Positions 1 to 8,513 of a DNA stretch of 23,956 bases are shown piece by piece. The notes beneath the pieces are model-generated. The model was given only the letters and a program-made list of their open reading frames with translations, was not told where the DNA came from and did no database searches. The position numbers were made by a program, and so were the translations under genes. The stretch spans positions 1-23,956 of the forward strand of contig DATESN010000020.1 of NCBI GenBank assembly GCA_035270785.1, given 5' to 3'. Numbering within the stretch: position 1 is the stretch's first letter; every line of letters begins with the position of its first letter. This stretch comes from DATESN01 sp035270785. GTDB lineage: Bacteria > Bacillota > Clostridia > Lachnospirales > Lachnospiraceae.

Positions 1-494
1 CAATGTTGTATAAATATGATACTGTAACAAAAGGTCTAGAGGGGATTTTCCAGGAACATGACGCAGATGTCCATCAATTTGTAGACGTGATTGGACTACA
101 GGCACATCTTGATACAGATACATCTATGAAGTCGTTTGCCAAAGTAGTTAGACAATTTGGTGATGAAGGATATGAAATACAACTAACAGAGTTAGATATG
201 GGTATTCCAAAAGTTTTAGTTGGAGAAGTTGCGTCGGACAAAGAACTTAAAAAACAAGGTGAAAAATACAAATATATAATGGAGAGTATGATGGGATTGG
301 TAGATGAAGGCTATCATATTACGTCCATATCTGTATGGGGAATATCAGATGATAACTCCTGGAGAAGAAATGATAAGGGATTTAATGCTTACGCATTATT
401 ATTTAATGAGGATTTATCTGAGAAGCCGGCTTTTCGGGGTATGGCAATGGCATCGGAAATGCTTTCCTACTATACATATGGTCTGGATTTTTAA
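1..494 (+). CDS. GH10 endo-beta-1,4-xylanase, C-terminal fragment (5' end outside window)
   Basis: This is the last ~163 residues of a family 10 glycoside hydrolase, which cleaves the beta-1,4-xylan backbone. The frame is open to the window edge, so the Met at base 3 is internal and not a start. Visible GH10 motifs are DVIGLQAHL (strand 6 region), then LTELDM, whose Glu (codon at 189-191) matches the family's catalytic nucleophile, and SVWGISDDNSW near the C-terminus, the conserved WG..D..SW substrate-cleft motif. The acid/base Glu would lie upstream of the window. The protein ends soon after the catalytic domain (..YTYGLDF) with no C-terminal binding module. Whether it has a signal peptide or N-terminal CBM cannot be seen. 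The gene converges on the AraC regulator at 630-1568. Family assignment is firm; secretion is inferred. Confidence 0.92.
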   Translation, partial: MLYKYDTVTKGLEGIFQEHDADVHQFVDVIGLQAHLDTDTSMKSFAKVVRQFGDEGYEIQLTELDMGIPKVLVGEVASDKELKKQGEKYKYIMESMMGLVDEGYHITSISVWGISDDNSWRRNDKGFNAYALLFNEDLSEKPAFRGMAMASEMLSYYTYGLDF

Positions 495-568
495 AGAAAT
501 CAATAAATTCAAAAGATAAATAAACAGGACTTAAAAACAATAAAGATTATTCAGACATTGTCCCATAT

Positions 569-613
569 AAAAAGACACAGAACAAAATTTAAACTTTTAA
601 TCTGTGTCTTTTT
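569..613. terminator. Bidirectional rho-independent terminator
   Basis: A perfect 13-bp inverted repeat: arm 569-581 (AAAAAGACACAGA) pairs with 601-613 (TCTGTGTCTTTTT) around a 19-nt loop. The A-rich outer left arm and T-rich outer right arm give a U-tract in both directions. It sits between the convergent GH10 and AraC genes and should end both transcripts. Confidence 0.9.
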
Positions 614-629
614 AAATAGAAAAGATAAT

Positions 630-1568
630 TTAAAGAGTGTAATGTATTTTGGAATAAAGAGCACGATATTCACTTGGAGTGCAATCTTTTTGCTGCTTAA
701 AAATACGATTAAAGGTGGAGATGCTTGAAAATCCTGATTGAAGGGCAATCTCTGTAATTGATAAATCGGGTTCTGCCAATAATTCCTCAGCTGCATTTAT
801 TCGCTTATGACTTAGATAGTTTGAGAAGGTGGAATTGGTATATTGCTTAAATAATCTTGTGAAATGATATTTTGAAAAACCTACTTCATCTGCTATATCG
901 TCTAGTGTTAATTCTTCCATATAATGTGCACCTATGTAATCCAATGCATCGCTAAACTTTTGTACGTATTCCTTCTGTTTATAAACACGTACATTGGGAA
1001 ATATATCGGAGGTGCTGATTCGATTTCTTCCAAGAATAACAAAAAAACTAATTAACAAAGAATAAATATTTAAAACGCAAAAATCACTTTGACTAAAATA
1101 TTCATAACGAATATGGGCTAGAAGTTGATACAATTCCTCATATACATGGGCGTAGGATTCTTTTGTGATCAAAAGCGGCTCACTCATTAGAGATTGAATA
1201 GTTGAAAACCCACTCAGTTTAGAAATGGCAGAAAGGTCTAATAAAAAAATATAACGATTTCCGCTCTCGGGAGCAATTAATTGATGGTTTTCACCTGGTG
1301 TAATTAGTAAAAATTCCCCTGGCATAATGTGATATTTGGAATTTGTTATATTTACATCATAATAATTTTCTATAGGTAGTATTATTTCAAGGGCTGTATG
1401 CCAATGAACAGGATAGCATTCATTTTGCTCATTATACCATATTCTGATAAAAGAATCTTTTTTAAACTCCACAATTTCATGTTCAATTTCAACAGATCTT
1501 TTTCCGCTCCAATCATCATTTGGAGAATATAAATTGATATTATTATTATTTTTATGTAATGTTAACAT
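630..1568 (-). CDS. AraC/XylS-family transcriptional regulator with N-terminal cupin
   Basis: A 312-residue cytoplasmic one-component regulator. Residues ~45-95 form a cupin-type sugar-sensing domain (HWHTALEIILP, then the MPGEFLLITPGENH turn). Residues ~205-305 hold the two AraC helix-turn-helices (ELTLDDIADEVGFSKYHFTRLF and the SITEIALQSGFSS..FNRIFK motif), ending in the typical TPSEYR signature. An in-frame TTG four codons further upstream is possible, but ATG at 1566-1568 is preferred because GGGAG lies 5 nt ahead of it. It is transcribed away from the importer operon at 2141. By family precedent it probably activates that operon and perhaps the GH10 gene in response to xylan-derived sugars. 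There is no transmembrane segment. The specific ligand is unknown. Confidence 0.93.
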   Translation of the reverse strand: MLTLHKNNNNINLYSPNDDWSGKRSVEIEHEIVEFKKDSFIRIWYNEQNECYPVHWHTALEIILPIENYYDVNITNSKYHIMPGEFLLITPGENHQLIAPESGNRYIFLLDLSAISKLSGFSTIQSLMSEPLLITKESYAHVYEELYQLLAHIRYEYFSQSDFCVLNIYSLLISFFVILGRNRISTSDIFPNVRVYKQKEYVQKFSDALDYIGAHYMEELTLDDIADEVGFSKYHFTRLFKQYTNSTFSNYLSHKRINAAEELLAEPDLSITEIALQSGFSSISTFNRIFKQQKDCTPSEYRALYSKIHYTL

Positions 1569-1764
1569 TTTCACTCCCAATTATTGCTAGTTTCGTTTCA
1601 GGTTATTTGAACAGTAAATATTCTAAATGAAATTAAAATGTACAAAATATAAATATGTTTCTGCATTTATACTATCATAATTAAAACGAAATGTAAATAA
1701 TGCACAATAGAATTGAATAATCTTTTTAATCTTGTACAATTTAATGAAAAGAAATAGCAAAATA

Positions 1765-1794
1765 TAGTCACAACATAACAAAGTATGATATAAT
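1765..1794 (+). promoter_or_regulatory. Promoter of the importer operon (extended -10)
   Basis: A perfect -10 hexamer TATAAT at 1789-1794 is preceded by TGA, forming an extended -10 (TGnTATAAT). A partial -35 TAGTCA (4 of 6 matches) lies at 1765-1770, 18 bp upstream. The start point would be near 1801, leaving an untranslated leader of about 340 nt before the ATG at 2141. The weak -35 fits an AraC-activated promoter, which is inference. Confidence 0.55.
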
Positions 1795-1848
1795 ATTATT
1801 ATCTGATTAATAAAAACAGAAAGTTAGGAACGTCTCAAATAAATTGGG

Positions 1849-1900
1849 AAAAGGAGGTTGTCAAACTTTGCTAATTGAAAAAAGTAATAATGCTAGATAG
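1849..1900 (+). other. Strong ribosome binding site with possible 10-codon leader ORF
   Basis: AAAAGGAGG at 1849-1857 is a near-perfect anti-16S match but no long ORF follows. The only start at roughly usable spacing (10 nt) is TTG at 1868, giving MLIEKSNNAR and a TAG at 1898-1900. An ATG follows directly in the same frame at 1901 and runs 44 codons without its own ribosome binding site. It may be a leader peptide for the operon below or the relic of a lost gene; neither is demonstrated. Confidence 0.25.
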
Positions 1901-2046
1901 ATGTATGGGAGAGTTAATATTTGTATACAAAACACAAAAAAAAACTCTTGCCATATATTTGGTACTTTGAAAAGAAATAATATTGCACAAAGAAACAGTA
2001 ATATTTTTTTGAAATGGGCAATATATGAACAATAATTAGCAAAAAG

Positions 2047-2060
2047 TAATAAGCTTATTA
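2047..2060. repeat. 14-bp perfect palindrome in the operon leader
   Basis: TAATAAGCTTATTA reads the same on both strands. It lies 80 nt upstream of the first operon ATG and downstream of the predicted start point. It could be a dimeric repressor site or a small RNA hairpin. In such AT-rich sequence chance is a fair alternative. Confidence 0.3.
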
Positions 2061-2140
2061 AAATAAATGATGATAATATTACTTCAATAGTGTAAAATAG
2101 ATTTAAGAATGACAACATTTATCAGTTCGTGGAGGCAATT

Positions 2141-5056
2141 ATGAAAGATTCTATTAGGAAGATGTTAATAGCAATAGCGGTAATAGTGGTGATGGTTGCG
2201 GCTTTTTCAATTATGAACCTGACAAAGGTTGAAAATTATCATGACAAATATGACGGATATGACCTTGCAACAGATATAGAAGGTGTTAATAGGGAAGGTA
2301 CATATACAGGGTATTTGGAGCAACACGCAGATGCAACATTTCCAAAAGAGGATATAACAGTAGATCTAAGTTCTTGTTCTACAAGCGGAGATAGTGAAAT
2401 ATATAAGGATTACGAAGGCGAAACAGAAGCATTATATACTGGTGATGAATCAAAAGTAACATGGGAGATAGAAATTCCAAAATCTGGTTTCTACAATATA
2501 TATATGGAGTATGCAACAGTAGAATCTAAGGGTGTTAGGATTGAGCGGGCACTGTACATTAATGGGGAGCTTCCATTTGAAGGCGCAAGAAGCATGACAT
2601 TTTCTAGGATGTGGACTGATGGTGGAGAAAAGATAAAGGACAATCAAGGAAATGAAATTCGTCCTTCACAAGTTGAAACCTATGGATGGCAAAATGCTTA
2701 TTGTAGAGATGATATGGGATATATAACGGAACCATATCAGTTTTATTTTGATAAAGGAACTAACACTATTTCATTAGAAGCAATTAACGAACCATTTATA
2801 CTTCGAAAATTAACATTAAAAGCAATAAATGAAAAAACAAAATATAGTGAATACATAGTGGAACAACCAACAGTGGAGCCTAATCAAATAGCACTTAATT
2901 ATATACAAAAGATACAGGGAGAGGATGCTGTTGTTCGTTCCGATTCTTCTCTTTATGCTAAGTACGATAAATCATCCGCATCTACACAACCATATAGTGT
3001 GACAAAAACAGTGTTAAATTATTCTGGTGGAGATGCATGGAAAAGTGCTGGTCAATGGATAGAATGGGATTTTGAAGTACCAGAGGATGGTTACTATAAT
3101 ATAACAGTAAAAGGCCGCCAAAACTATGAAAGAGGAAGCGTTTCTTGCAGACGAGTCTACATTGATGGTGAAGTTCCTTTTGATGAAATGAATTCCGTGG
3201 AATTTATATATGATAGCGATTGGAGACTGATGACGCTTGCTGATGAAAAGGGTAGTGCATACCAATTTTATCTAAAGGCAGGAACTCATTCAGTTAGACT
3301 AGAAGTAACATTGGGTGCCACGGGAGCTATTTTAGAAACCATGGAAGATTCAAGTTATCGATTGAATCAAATGTATAGGAAAATACTTGTTTATACGGGG
3401 GCAACACCTGATCAAAATAGGGATTACAATCTAGATTTGATATATCCAGAAGTATTAGAAGCCATGTCGTTAGAGTCAAAGAGATTATATAAGATTGTAG
3501 ATGATACGGTTACTTATACAGGACAAAAGTCGGATAAGATAGCAACTGCACAAACACTTGCGCAACAACTTGAAAAGTTTGTAGATAAACCTTACAAATT
3601 ATCGATAGGTTTCACTTCGTTTAAAGATAATATAACGGCACTGGGTACAGCAATTCTTACAATGAGTGAAACAAAACTTGATGTGGATTACATCGTAGTT
3701 AGTGGTGTGGATGCAAAAATAACGCCTGATAAAGCAAACATTGCACAAAAAGCGTTTCACGAGATTAAATCCTTCATAGCCTCTTTCCTTGTTGATTATA
3801 ATTCAGTAGGAAATGTGTATGGCAAAAATGAGGAAGGTGTTGTGAAAGTTTGGATTGTTACAGGACGTGATCAAGGGACAATCTTAAAAACAATGATAGA
3901 TGATACTTTTTCACCTATGTCTGGAATTAATATTAACGTTGAAATTGTTGACGCCGCGGCACTGCTTAGCGCTGTAGTTGCGGGACGCGGACCAGACGTG
4001 GTACTTTCAATAGGATCAGATCAACCAGTTAATTATGCATTGCGTGGTGCGGCGGAAGATTTGACACAGTTTGATGATTGGCGGGATGTATTTGATGAAT
4101 ATTATGAAAGCGCATATAAATCTTATGAATATAACGATGGTATTTATGCGGTTCCTGAATCACAGACGTTCAATGCTTTGTTCTATAGAACGGATATCAT
4201 GGAAGAACTAGGTCTTGACGTTCCACAGACTTGGGAGGACGTGATTAGCATGTTGCCAACGCTTCAGGGAAACAATATGGAAATTGGTGTTCCGGATCCC
4301 ACAGCAGCATTACTACCCGATTTATCAATATTTTATTCCATTTTATATCAAAATGGTGGTGATGTTTATAACGAAAAAGGAACTTCTACAATTGTAGATA
4401 ACGAAATAGGTGCTGAGGCATTTGCGATGTATACAAAATTTTATACAGACTATGGCACACCAACTAACTACGATTTTGTTAGTCGTTTCCGTTCGGGGCA
4501 GATGCCAATAGGAATCGCTAATTTCACTATTTACAATACCCTTGTTGTTTCGGCTCCCGAAATAAGAAGCCTGTGGAAATTCACACTAATCCCGGGAACA
4601 AACAGGATTGATGAGGATGGAAAAGAATATCTTGATAGATCAGTGTTTACTAATGGAACATGTACAATGATGCTTAAAAGTGATAATGAATTAAGAAAAA
4701 AGAATACTTGGGAATTCATGAAATGGTGGGCAAGTGCAGATGCCCAGGTAAGGTTTGGCCGTGAACAGGAGGCTTTACTTGGTTCGTCAGCAAGATATCC
4801 AGCAGCTAACCTAGAAGCATTTTCACAGCTGTCTTGGAGTGCAGAAAATGCAGCTGTATTAAAAGAACAACGCGCTAGTGCAGTTGGTTTCCGAGAGATT
4901 GCCGGAGGTTATTACACAGGAAGACATATTGTTAATGCTGTTCGTAAGGTTATTAATAAGAATATAGATCCGCGCGAGGTAATCATTGATTACGCAATTA
5001 CAATCGATGAAGAATTGATTAAGAAACAAAAAGAATTTGGGCTTACCATTGAGTAG
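2141..5056 (+). CDS. Membrane-anchored extracellular solute-binding protein with two N-terminal carbohydrate-binding-like domains
   Basis: A 971-residue surface protein. Residues ~8-25 are a hydrophobic anchor or uncleaved signal with no lipobox cysteine. Residues ~70-225 and ~270-420 are two related beta-sandwich domains resembling CBM6/CBM35-type modules. Both contain the pattern W.I/W.FE.P..G.YNI, a Y.NGE.PF or Y.DGEVPF turn, and a Y.FYF..GT.. or YQFYLKAGTH strand. A helical stretch (~435-560) leads to a family-1 sugar-binding-protein domain (~567-960), with GRGPDVVLSIG, NDGIYAVPESQTFNALFYRTDIMEELG and WEFMKWWASADAQ as recognisable segments. It should capture oligosaccharides for the permeases directly downstream. 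ATG at 2141 is chosen over an in-frame GTG at 2129 because GGAGG (2131-2135) sits just before it. Roughly twice the usual length for the family. The sugar is not readable from sequence; xylan-derived is inferred from the locus. Confidence 0.9.
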   Translation: MKDSIRKMLIAIAVIVVMVAAFSIMNLTKVENYHDKYDGYDLATDIEGVNREGTYTGYLEQHADATFPKEDITVDLSSCSTSGDSEIYKDYEGETEALYTGDESKVTWEIEIPKSGFYNIYMEYATVESKGVRIERALYINGELPFEGARSMTFSRMWTDGGEKIKDNQGNEIRPSQVETYGWQNAYCRDDMGYITEPYQFYFDKGTNTISLEAINEPFILRKLTLKAINEKTKYSEYIVEQPTVEPNQIALNYIQKIQGEDAVVRSDSSLYAKYDKSSASTQPYSVTKTVLNYSGGDAWKSAGQWIEWDFEVPEDGYYNITVKGRQNYERGSVSCRRVYIDGEVPFDEMNSVEFIYDSDWRLMTLADEKGSAYQFYLKAGTHSVRLEVTLGATGAILETMEDSSYRLNQMYRKILVYTGATPDQNRDYNLDLIYPEVLEAMSLESKRLYKIVDDTVTYTGQKSDKIATAQTLAQQLEKFVDKPYKLSIGFTSFKDNITALGTAILTMSETKLDVDYIVVSGVDAKITPDKANIAQKAFHEIKSFIASFLVDYNSVGNVYGKNEEGVVKVWIVTGRDQGTILKTMIDDTFSPMSGININVEIVDAAALLSAVVAGRGPDVVLSIGSDQPVNYALRGAAEDLTQFDDWRDVFDEYYESAYKSYEYNDGIYAVPESQTFNALFYRTDIMEELGLDVPQTWEDVISMLPTLQGNNMEIGVPDPTAALLPDLSIFYSILYQNGGDVYNEKGTSTIVDNEIGAEAFAMYTKFYTDYGTPTNYDFVSRFRSGQMPIGIANFTIYNTLVVSAPEIRSLWKFTLIPGTNRIDEDGKEYLDRSVFTNGTCTMMLKSDNELRKKNTWEFMKWWASADAQVRFGREQEALLGSSARYPAANLEAFSQLSWSAENAAVLKEQRASAVGFREIAGGYYTGRHIVNAVRKVINKNIDPREVIIDYAITIDEELIKKQKEFGLTIE

Positions 5057-5100
5057 TTTATATAATGAAGGTGAAGAAATTACCCAAATAGGAGGTAGAA

Positions 5101-6039
5101 GTGAAAGAATATATAAGTAAATATTTCATATTGCGACGTAGCAACTATAAAATCGCAATGAAAAAAGCTAAGAAAAGTAAAACCTATTACTTGTTTTTAG
5201 CACCATACGCTATTTTGTTTACAATGTTTTTCATATTTCCCGTTTGTATATCAATTTTCTTGAGTTTTACCTATTATAATATTTTGGAAACACCAAGATT
5301 TATAGGATTAACAAATTATATAAATCTAATTCTGCAGGATGATATTTTTTTGGTTGCAATTAAGAATACGTTTATGATAGCAATTATTACAGGACCGGTA
5401 GGTTATATAGCTTCTTTTTTATTCGCGTGGTTGATTAATGAGTTACCACGGTGGATTAGAACATTTGCAGTTATCGTTTTTTACGCACCGTCTATAGCTG
5501 GAAATATGTTCGTGATCTTCGCAATTTTCTTCAGGGGTGATGCATACGGATATGTAAATGCGATATTGATAAGGCTTGGTTTTATCAATGCTCCGATATT
5601 ATGGCTAACGAATCCAGAGTATATGTTGCCAATTTGTATGATTGTTATTTTGTGGATGAGTTTAGGAACAGGTTTCTTGGGCTTTGTGGCAGGACTACAG
5701 GGAATTGATGCTTCACAGTATGAAGCAGGATATATGGACGGCGTGAAAAACAGATGGCAAGAACTTTGGTTTATCACACTTCCAAACATGAAACCAATGT
5801 TAATGTTTGGCGCTGTTATGGCTATTACGCAGGCGTTTGGTGTAGCTGATGTTACAATGGCACTTTGCGGATATCCAAGTACAGATTATGCGGCACGTAC
5901 AGTAGTAACTCATTTATTTGATTATGGTTCTTCAAGATTTGAAATGGGTTATGCAGCTGCGATAGCAACGTTACTTTTTCTGATTATGTTTTTATGTAAT
6001 AAAGCAATTCAGAGTTTATTAAGAAGAGTGGGAACGTGA
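5101..6039 (+). CDS. Sugar ABC transporter permease (MalF/LplB type)
   Basis: A 312-residue inner-membrane importer subunit with about six transmembrane helices, beginning YYLFLAPYAILFTMFFIFPV. The cytoplasmic EAA loop that docks the ATPase is present as EAGYMDGVKNRWQELWFI followed by TLPNMKP. The start is GTG at 5101, with GGAGG (5091-5095) five bases upstream; the next ATG at 5158 lacks a site. It follows the solute-binding protein by 44 nt and precedes its partner permease by one base. No ATPase gene is nearby, so it probably uses a shared MsmX/MsmK-type ATPase, as is common for this family in Bacillota (inference). Confidence 0.94.
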   Translation: MKEYISKYFILRRSNYKIAMKKAKKSKTYYLFLAPYAILFTMFFIFPVCISIFLSFTYYNILETPRFIGLTNYINLILQDDIFLVAIKNTFMIAIITGPVGYIASFLFAWLINELPRWIRTFAVIVFYAPSIAGNMFVIFAIFFRGDAYGYVNAILIRLGFINAPILWLTNPEYMLPICMIVILWMSLGTGFLGFVAGLQGIDASQYEAGYMDGVKNRWQELWFITLPNMKPMLMFGAVMAITQAFGVADVTMALCGYPSTDYAARTVVTHLFDYGSSRFEMGYAAAIATLLFLIMFLCNKAIQSLLRRVGT

Positions 6040-6040
6040 C

Positions 6041-6940
6041 ATGGGTAAAAAAATGAGAGAAACAAAACAACAACATAAAAAAATAGGAATTTTCAAAAAG
6101 AGACAGCCTAATCGTTCAAGAGTTGGTGATTTCTTCGTATATTTATTTCTATTAATAATAGCACTTGCCATGGTATTTCCGCTTGTGTTTGCAATTAATA
6201 GTTCATTAAAACCATTAGATGAATTATTTAAGGTTCCACCCAAGCTGTTCGCACAACATCCTACAATGGATAATTTTCAAGATTTGTTTGTCACGATGTC
6301 AAAATCGTGGGTATCTTTTTCAAGATATGTTTTCAATACCGTATTCATTACAGCAGCGGGTACCTTTGGACATTTGATTATTGCATCTATGGGTGCGTAT
6401 GTACTGGCGAAGTATGATTTCCCAGGTGGAAAATTATTCTTTAATATTGTTGTTGTTGCTTTGATGTTTAATGGATATGTTACTTCCATTCCAAACTATT
6501 TAATTATCAGTAAATTAGGATGGATAGATACTTACTGGTCTATTATTATTCCGTCCTTTGCAGCACCAATGGGACTATTCTTAATGAAGCAATTTATGGA
6601 AGGGCTACCCATGTCATTAGTGGAAGCTGCTAAGATTGATGGCGCTAACGAATGGAAAGTATTTTCGGTTATAGTAATGCCAAATGTAAAACCAGCTTGG
6701 TTGACATTGATTATTTTCTCCGTACAAGGTTTATGGAATAATAAAGCGGCAACATATATTTATTCAGAGGAGAAAAAGACTTTGGTTTATGCACTCCAAC
6801 AAGTACAAAGCGGAGGTATTGCTAGAACTGGTCAAGCAGCAGCTGTTGCAGTAATTATTATGGTTGTACCGATCACGATATTTATTTTATCTGAAAGCCA
6901 GATACTTGAGACAATGGCAAGTTCAGGATTAAAAGATTAA
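6041..6940 (+). CDS. Sugar ABC transporter permease (MalG type)
   Basis: A 299-residue partner permease with a basic N-terminal tail and about six transmembrane helices (first at ~residues 29-49, MVFPLVFAINSSLKP after it). The MalG-type EAA motif reads EAAKIDGANEWKVFSVIVMP. The C-terminus (ETMASSGLKD) is typical of the family. Its ATG lies one base after the stop of the first permease, with no strong site of its own, which indicates translational coupling. The pair should form the channel for the solute-binding protein at 2141. Confidence 0.94.
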   Translation: MGKKMRETKQQHKKIGIFKKRQPNRSRVGDFFVYLFLLIIALAMVFPLVFAINSSLKPLDELFKVPPKLFAQHPTMDNFQDLFVTMSKSWVSFSRYVFNTVFITAAGTFGHLIIASMGAYVLAKYDFPGGKLFFNIVVVALMFNGYVTSIPNYLIISKLGWIDTYWSIIIPSFAAPMGLFLMKQFMEGLPMSLVEAAKIDGANEWKVFSVIVMPNVKPAWLTLIIFSVQGLWNNKAATYIYSEEKKTLVYALQQVQSGGIARTGQAAAVAVIIMVVPITIFILSESQILETMASSGLKD

Positions 6941-6995
6941 TGCATAAAAATAGTAGTAAGCAAAAAAGTGAGCGATATGAAGAATGGGGTAAGGT

Positions 6996-8495
6996 ATGAA
7001 AAGGACATTCAGTAAAATAATTATTTTAATAGCAGCCTTTTGCATCATCGACGGTACGTCGCTTGAAACATATGCAGCTGAAGGATATACATATAATTAT
7101 GACTGGTGGGGAGATATTCAACATTCACCTGATGCATATGATGTTGTGGGAGTATATAATTTCAAAGATTTAGGGTTAAATAAAAATTTAAACAATCCAG
7201 CTGGTCTATTCGTTCATGGAAAGACTATTTACTTATGTGACACTGGCAATAATAGAATTTTAGAAATTGAAAGAGACGATGTCGATTCGTTCAAGCTAGT
7301 GAGAACCATAGATAAAATTTATGGGGATGTGGATGTATCAACGTTGTCAAGTCCTACGGATATTAGCGTGTCTGATGATGGATATATGTATATTAGCGAT
7401 AAAGGAAACGGAAGAATATTAAAACTGGATATAAATTTGAATTATATTATGGAGTTTAGCGAACCAGTAGATGAGAGTTATAATGGAAGCCTATCTTTCT
7501 TACCTAATAAAATAGTGGTTGATTCCATAGGGCGCGTTTATTGTATCGCAGATAATATTAACAAAGGTCTAATTAAGTATGAATCAGATGGAAGCTTCAA
7601 AGGATTTACTGGAGCAAATGATGTAATTTATGATTGGTATGATTATATTTGGAAGAAGTTGTCAACGACGGCTCAAAGAGCTGCATCCAATTCCTTCGTA
7701 CCAACTGAATACGACAATATATATATTGATCATGAAGGTTTTATATATGCTTGTACCACTAATATTAATAAGAACGAATTGCGTTCGGGGGATGCAAAGC
7801 CAATTAGAAAACTTAATATGCTAGGGAAAAACATTCTAATTGAAAATGGTAATTATCCGGTTTACGGGGATTTGTATTGGGGGGAAGCTGGTGGTTATAA
7901 AGGACCATCTCTTATTAAAGATATTACTTCATTAGATAATGGTGTGTATTTTGGACTTGATAATGTTAGAGGACGTTTATTTGCATATGATAATCAGGGA
8001 AATTTGCTTTATGCCTTTGGTGGAAGCGGTAATATGGATGGATTTTTTAAAGATGCCAGAGCAATTGAACACATGGGTCTTGATATTATAGTATTGGATT
8101 CACAGGACAACAGCTTTACTGTTTTCACACCAACCGAATTTGGTGACTTGATCTATAAGGCAATTGACGAATATACAGCAGGTGAGTATGACGCAGCTGG
8201 TGAAACCTGGAAAAGGGTTCTTATGCTGGATGGAAATTATGATTTGGCATATAAAGGTATCGGTAAATCGTTGTTAAGGCAGGGAGAATATTTAAAAGCA
8301 ATGAAATATTTCAAGCTGAAATATGATAGCGATAATTATTCCAAATCTTTCAAACAGTTTAGAAAGATTTGGATAGAAGAACATATAGTATGGATTTTTA
8401 TAGGGTTTTTTGTAATTATTTCATTACCATTAGCATTTGGTAGGTTGAAAAAAATCAAGATCGAAATTGATAATGCAGAAATCTTCAAAGAATAG
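6996..8495 (+). CDS. Exported NHL-repeat beta-propeller protein with TPR-like segment and C-terminal TM anchor
   Basis: 499 residues. A signal peptide (residues 1-28, likely cut after TYAA) is followed by a family motif YNYDWWGDIQ. Residues ~65-380 carry several NHL-type blades, for example PAGLFVHGKTIYLCDTGNNRILEIE and SPTDISVSDDGYMYISDKGNGRILKL. Residues ~385-450 look like tetratricopeptide helices (EYDAAGETWKRVLMLDGNYD, then AYKGIGKSLLRQGEYLKAMKYF). A transmembrane helix follows at ~464-483 with a short basic cytoplasmic tail. Most of the protein should therefore lie outside the membrane. Propeller and TPR modules are protein-protein or ligand scaffolds; no catalytic motif is visible. It lies inside the importer operon, 18 nt before the Yip1 gene. 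A structural or assembly role in the importer complex is inference. Confidence 0.85.
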   Translation: MKRTFSKIIILIAAFCIIDGTSLETYAAEGYTYNYDWWGDIQHSPDAYDVVGVYNFKDLGLNKNLNNPAGLFVHGKTIYLCDTGNNRILEIERDDVDSFKLVRTIDKIYGDVDVSTLSSPTDISVSDDGYMYISDKGNGRILKLDINLNYIMEFSEPVDESYNGSLSFLPNKIVVDSIGRVYCIADNINKGLIKYESDGSFKGFTGANDVIYDWYDYIWKKLSTTAQRAASNSFVPTEYDNIYIDHEGFIYACTTNINKNELRSGDAKPIRKLNMLGKNILIENGNYPVYGDLYWGEAGGYKGPSLIKDITSLDNGVYFGLDNVRGRLFAYDNQGNLLYAFGGSGNMDGFFKDARAIEHMGLDIIVLDSQDNSFTVFTPTEFGDLIYKAIDEYTAGEYDAAGETWKRVLMLDGNYDLAYKGIGKSLLRQGEYLKAMKYFKLKYDSDNYSKSFKQFRKIWIEEHIVWIFIGFFVIISLPLAFGRLKKIKIEIDNAEIFKE

Positions 8496-8513
8496 GTTTG
8501 AGCGGAGGATAAC

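Larger units (their letters stand above)
1569..2140. promoter_or_regulatory. Divergent control region between araC-type gene and importer operon (no gene)
   Basis: 572 bp without a convincing protein gene. It contains a good plus-strand promoter (1765-1794), a long leader with an isolated strong ribosome binding site (1849-1857), a 14-bp palindrome (2047-2060), and an 8-bp inverted repeat TTTCGTTT (1591-1598) / AAACGAAA (1684-1691) lying over the likely minus-strand promoter of the regulator gene. A weak minus-strand promoter may be TTTACA-N17-TAGTAT in the 1670-1700 area. The whole stretch is extremely AT-rich, so short matches mean little except where noted. Confidence 0.6.

Noticed and set aside
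1861..2118. 85-codon minus-strand ORF, highly hydrophobic, between the first AraC gene and the importer operon
   Set aside because: No ribosome binding site, overlaps the operon leader, and the Leu/Phe/Ile-rich sequence is what reverse-read AT-rich DNA gives; no recognisable family.
5481..5789. 102-codon minus-strand ORF opposite the first permease
   Set aside because: Antisense shadow of conserved permease codons; no start signal or family match.
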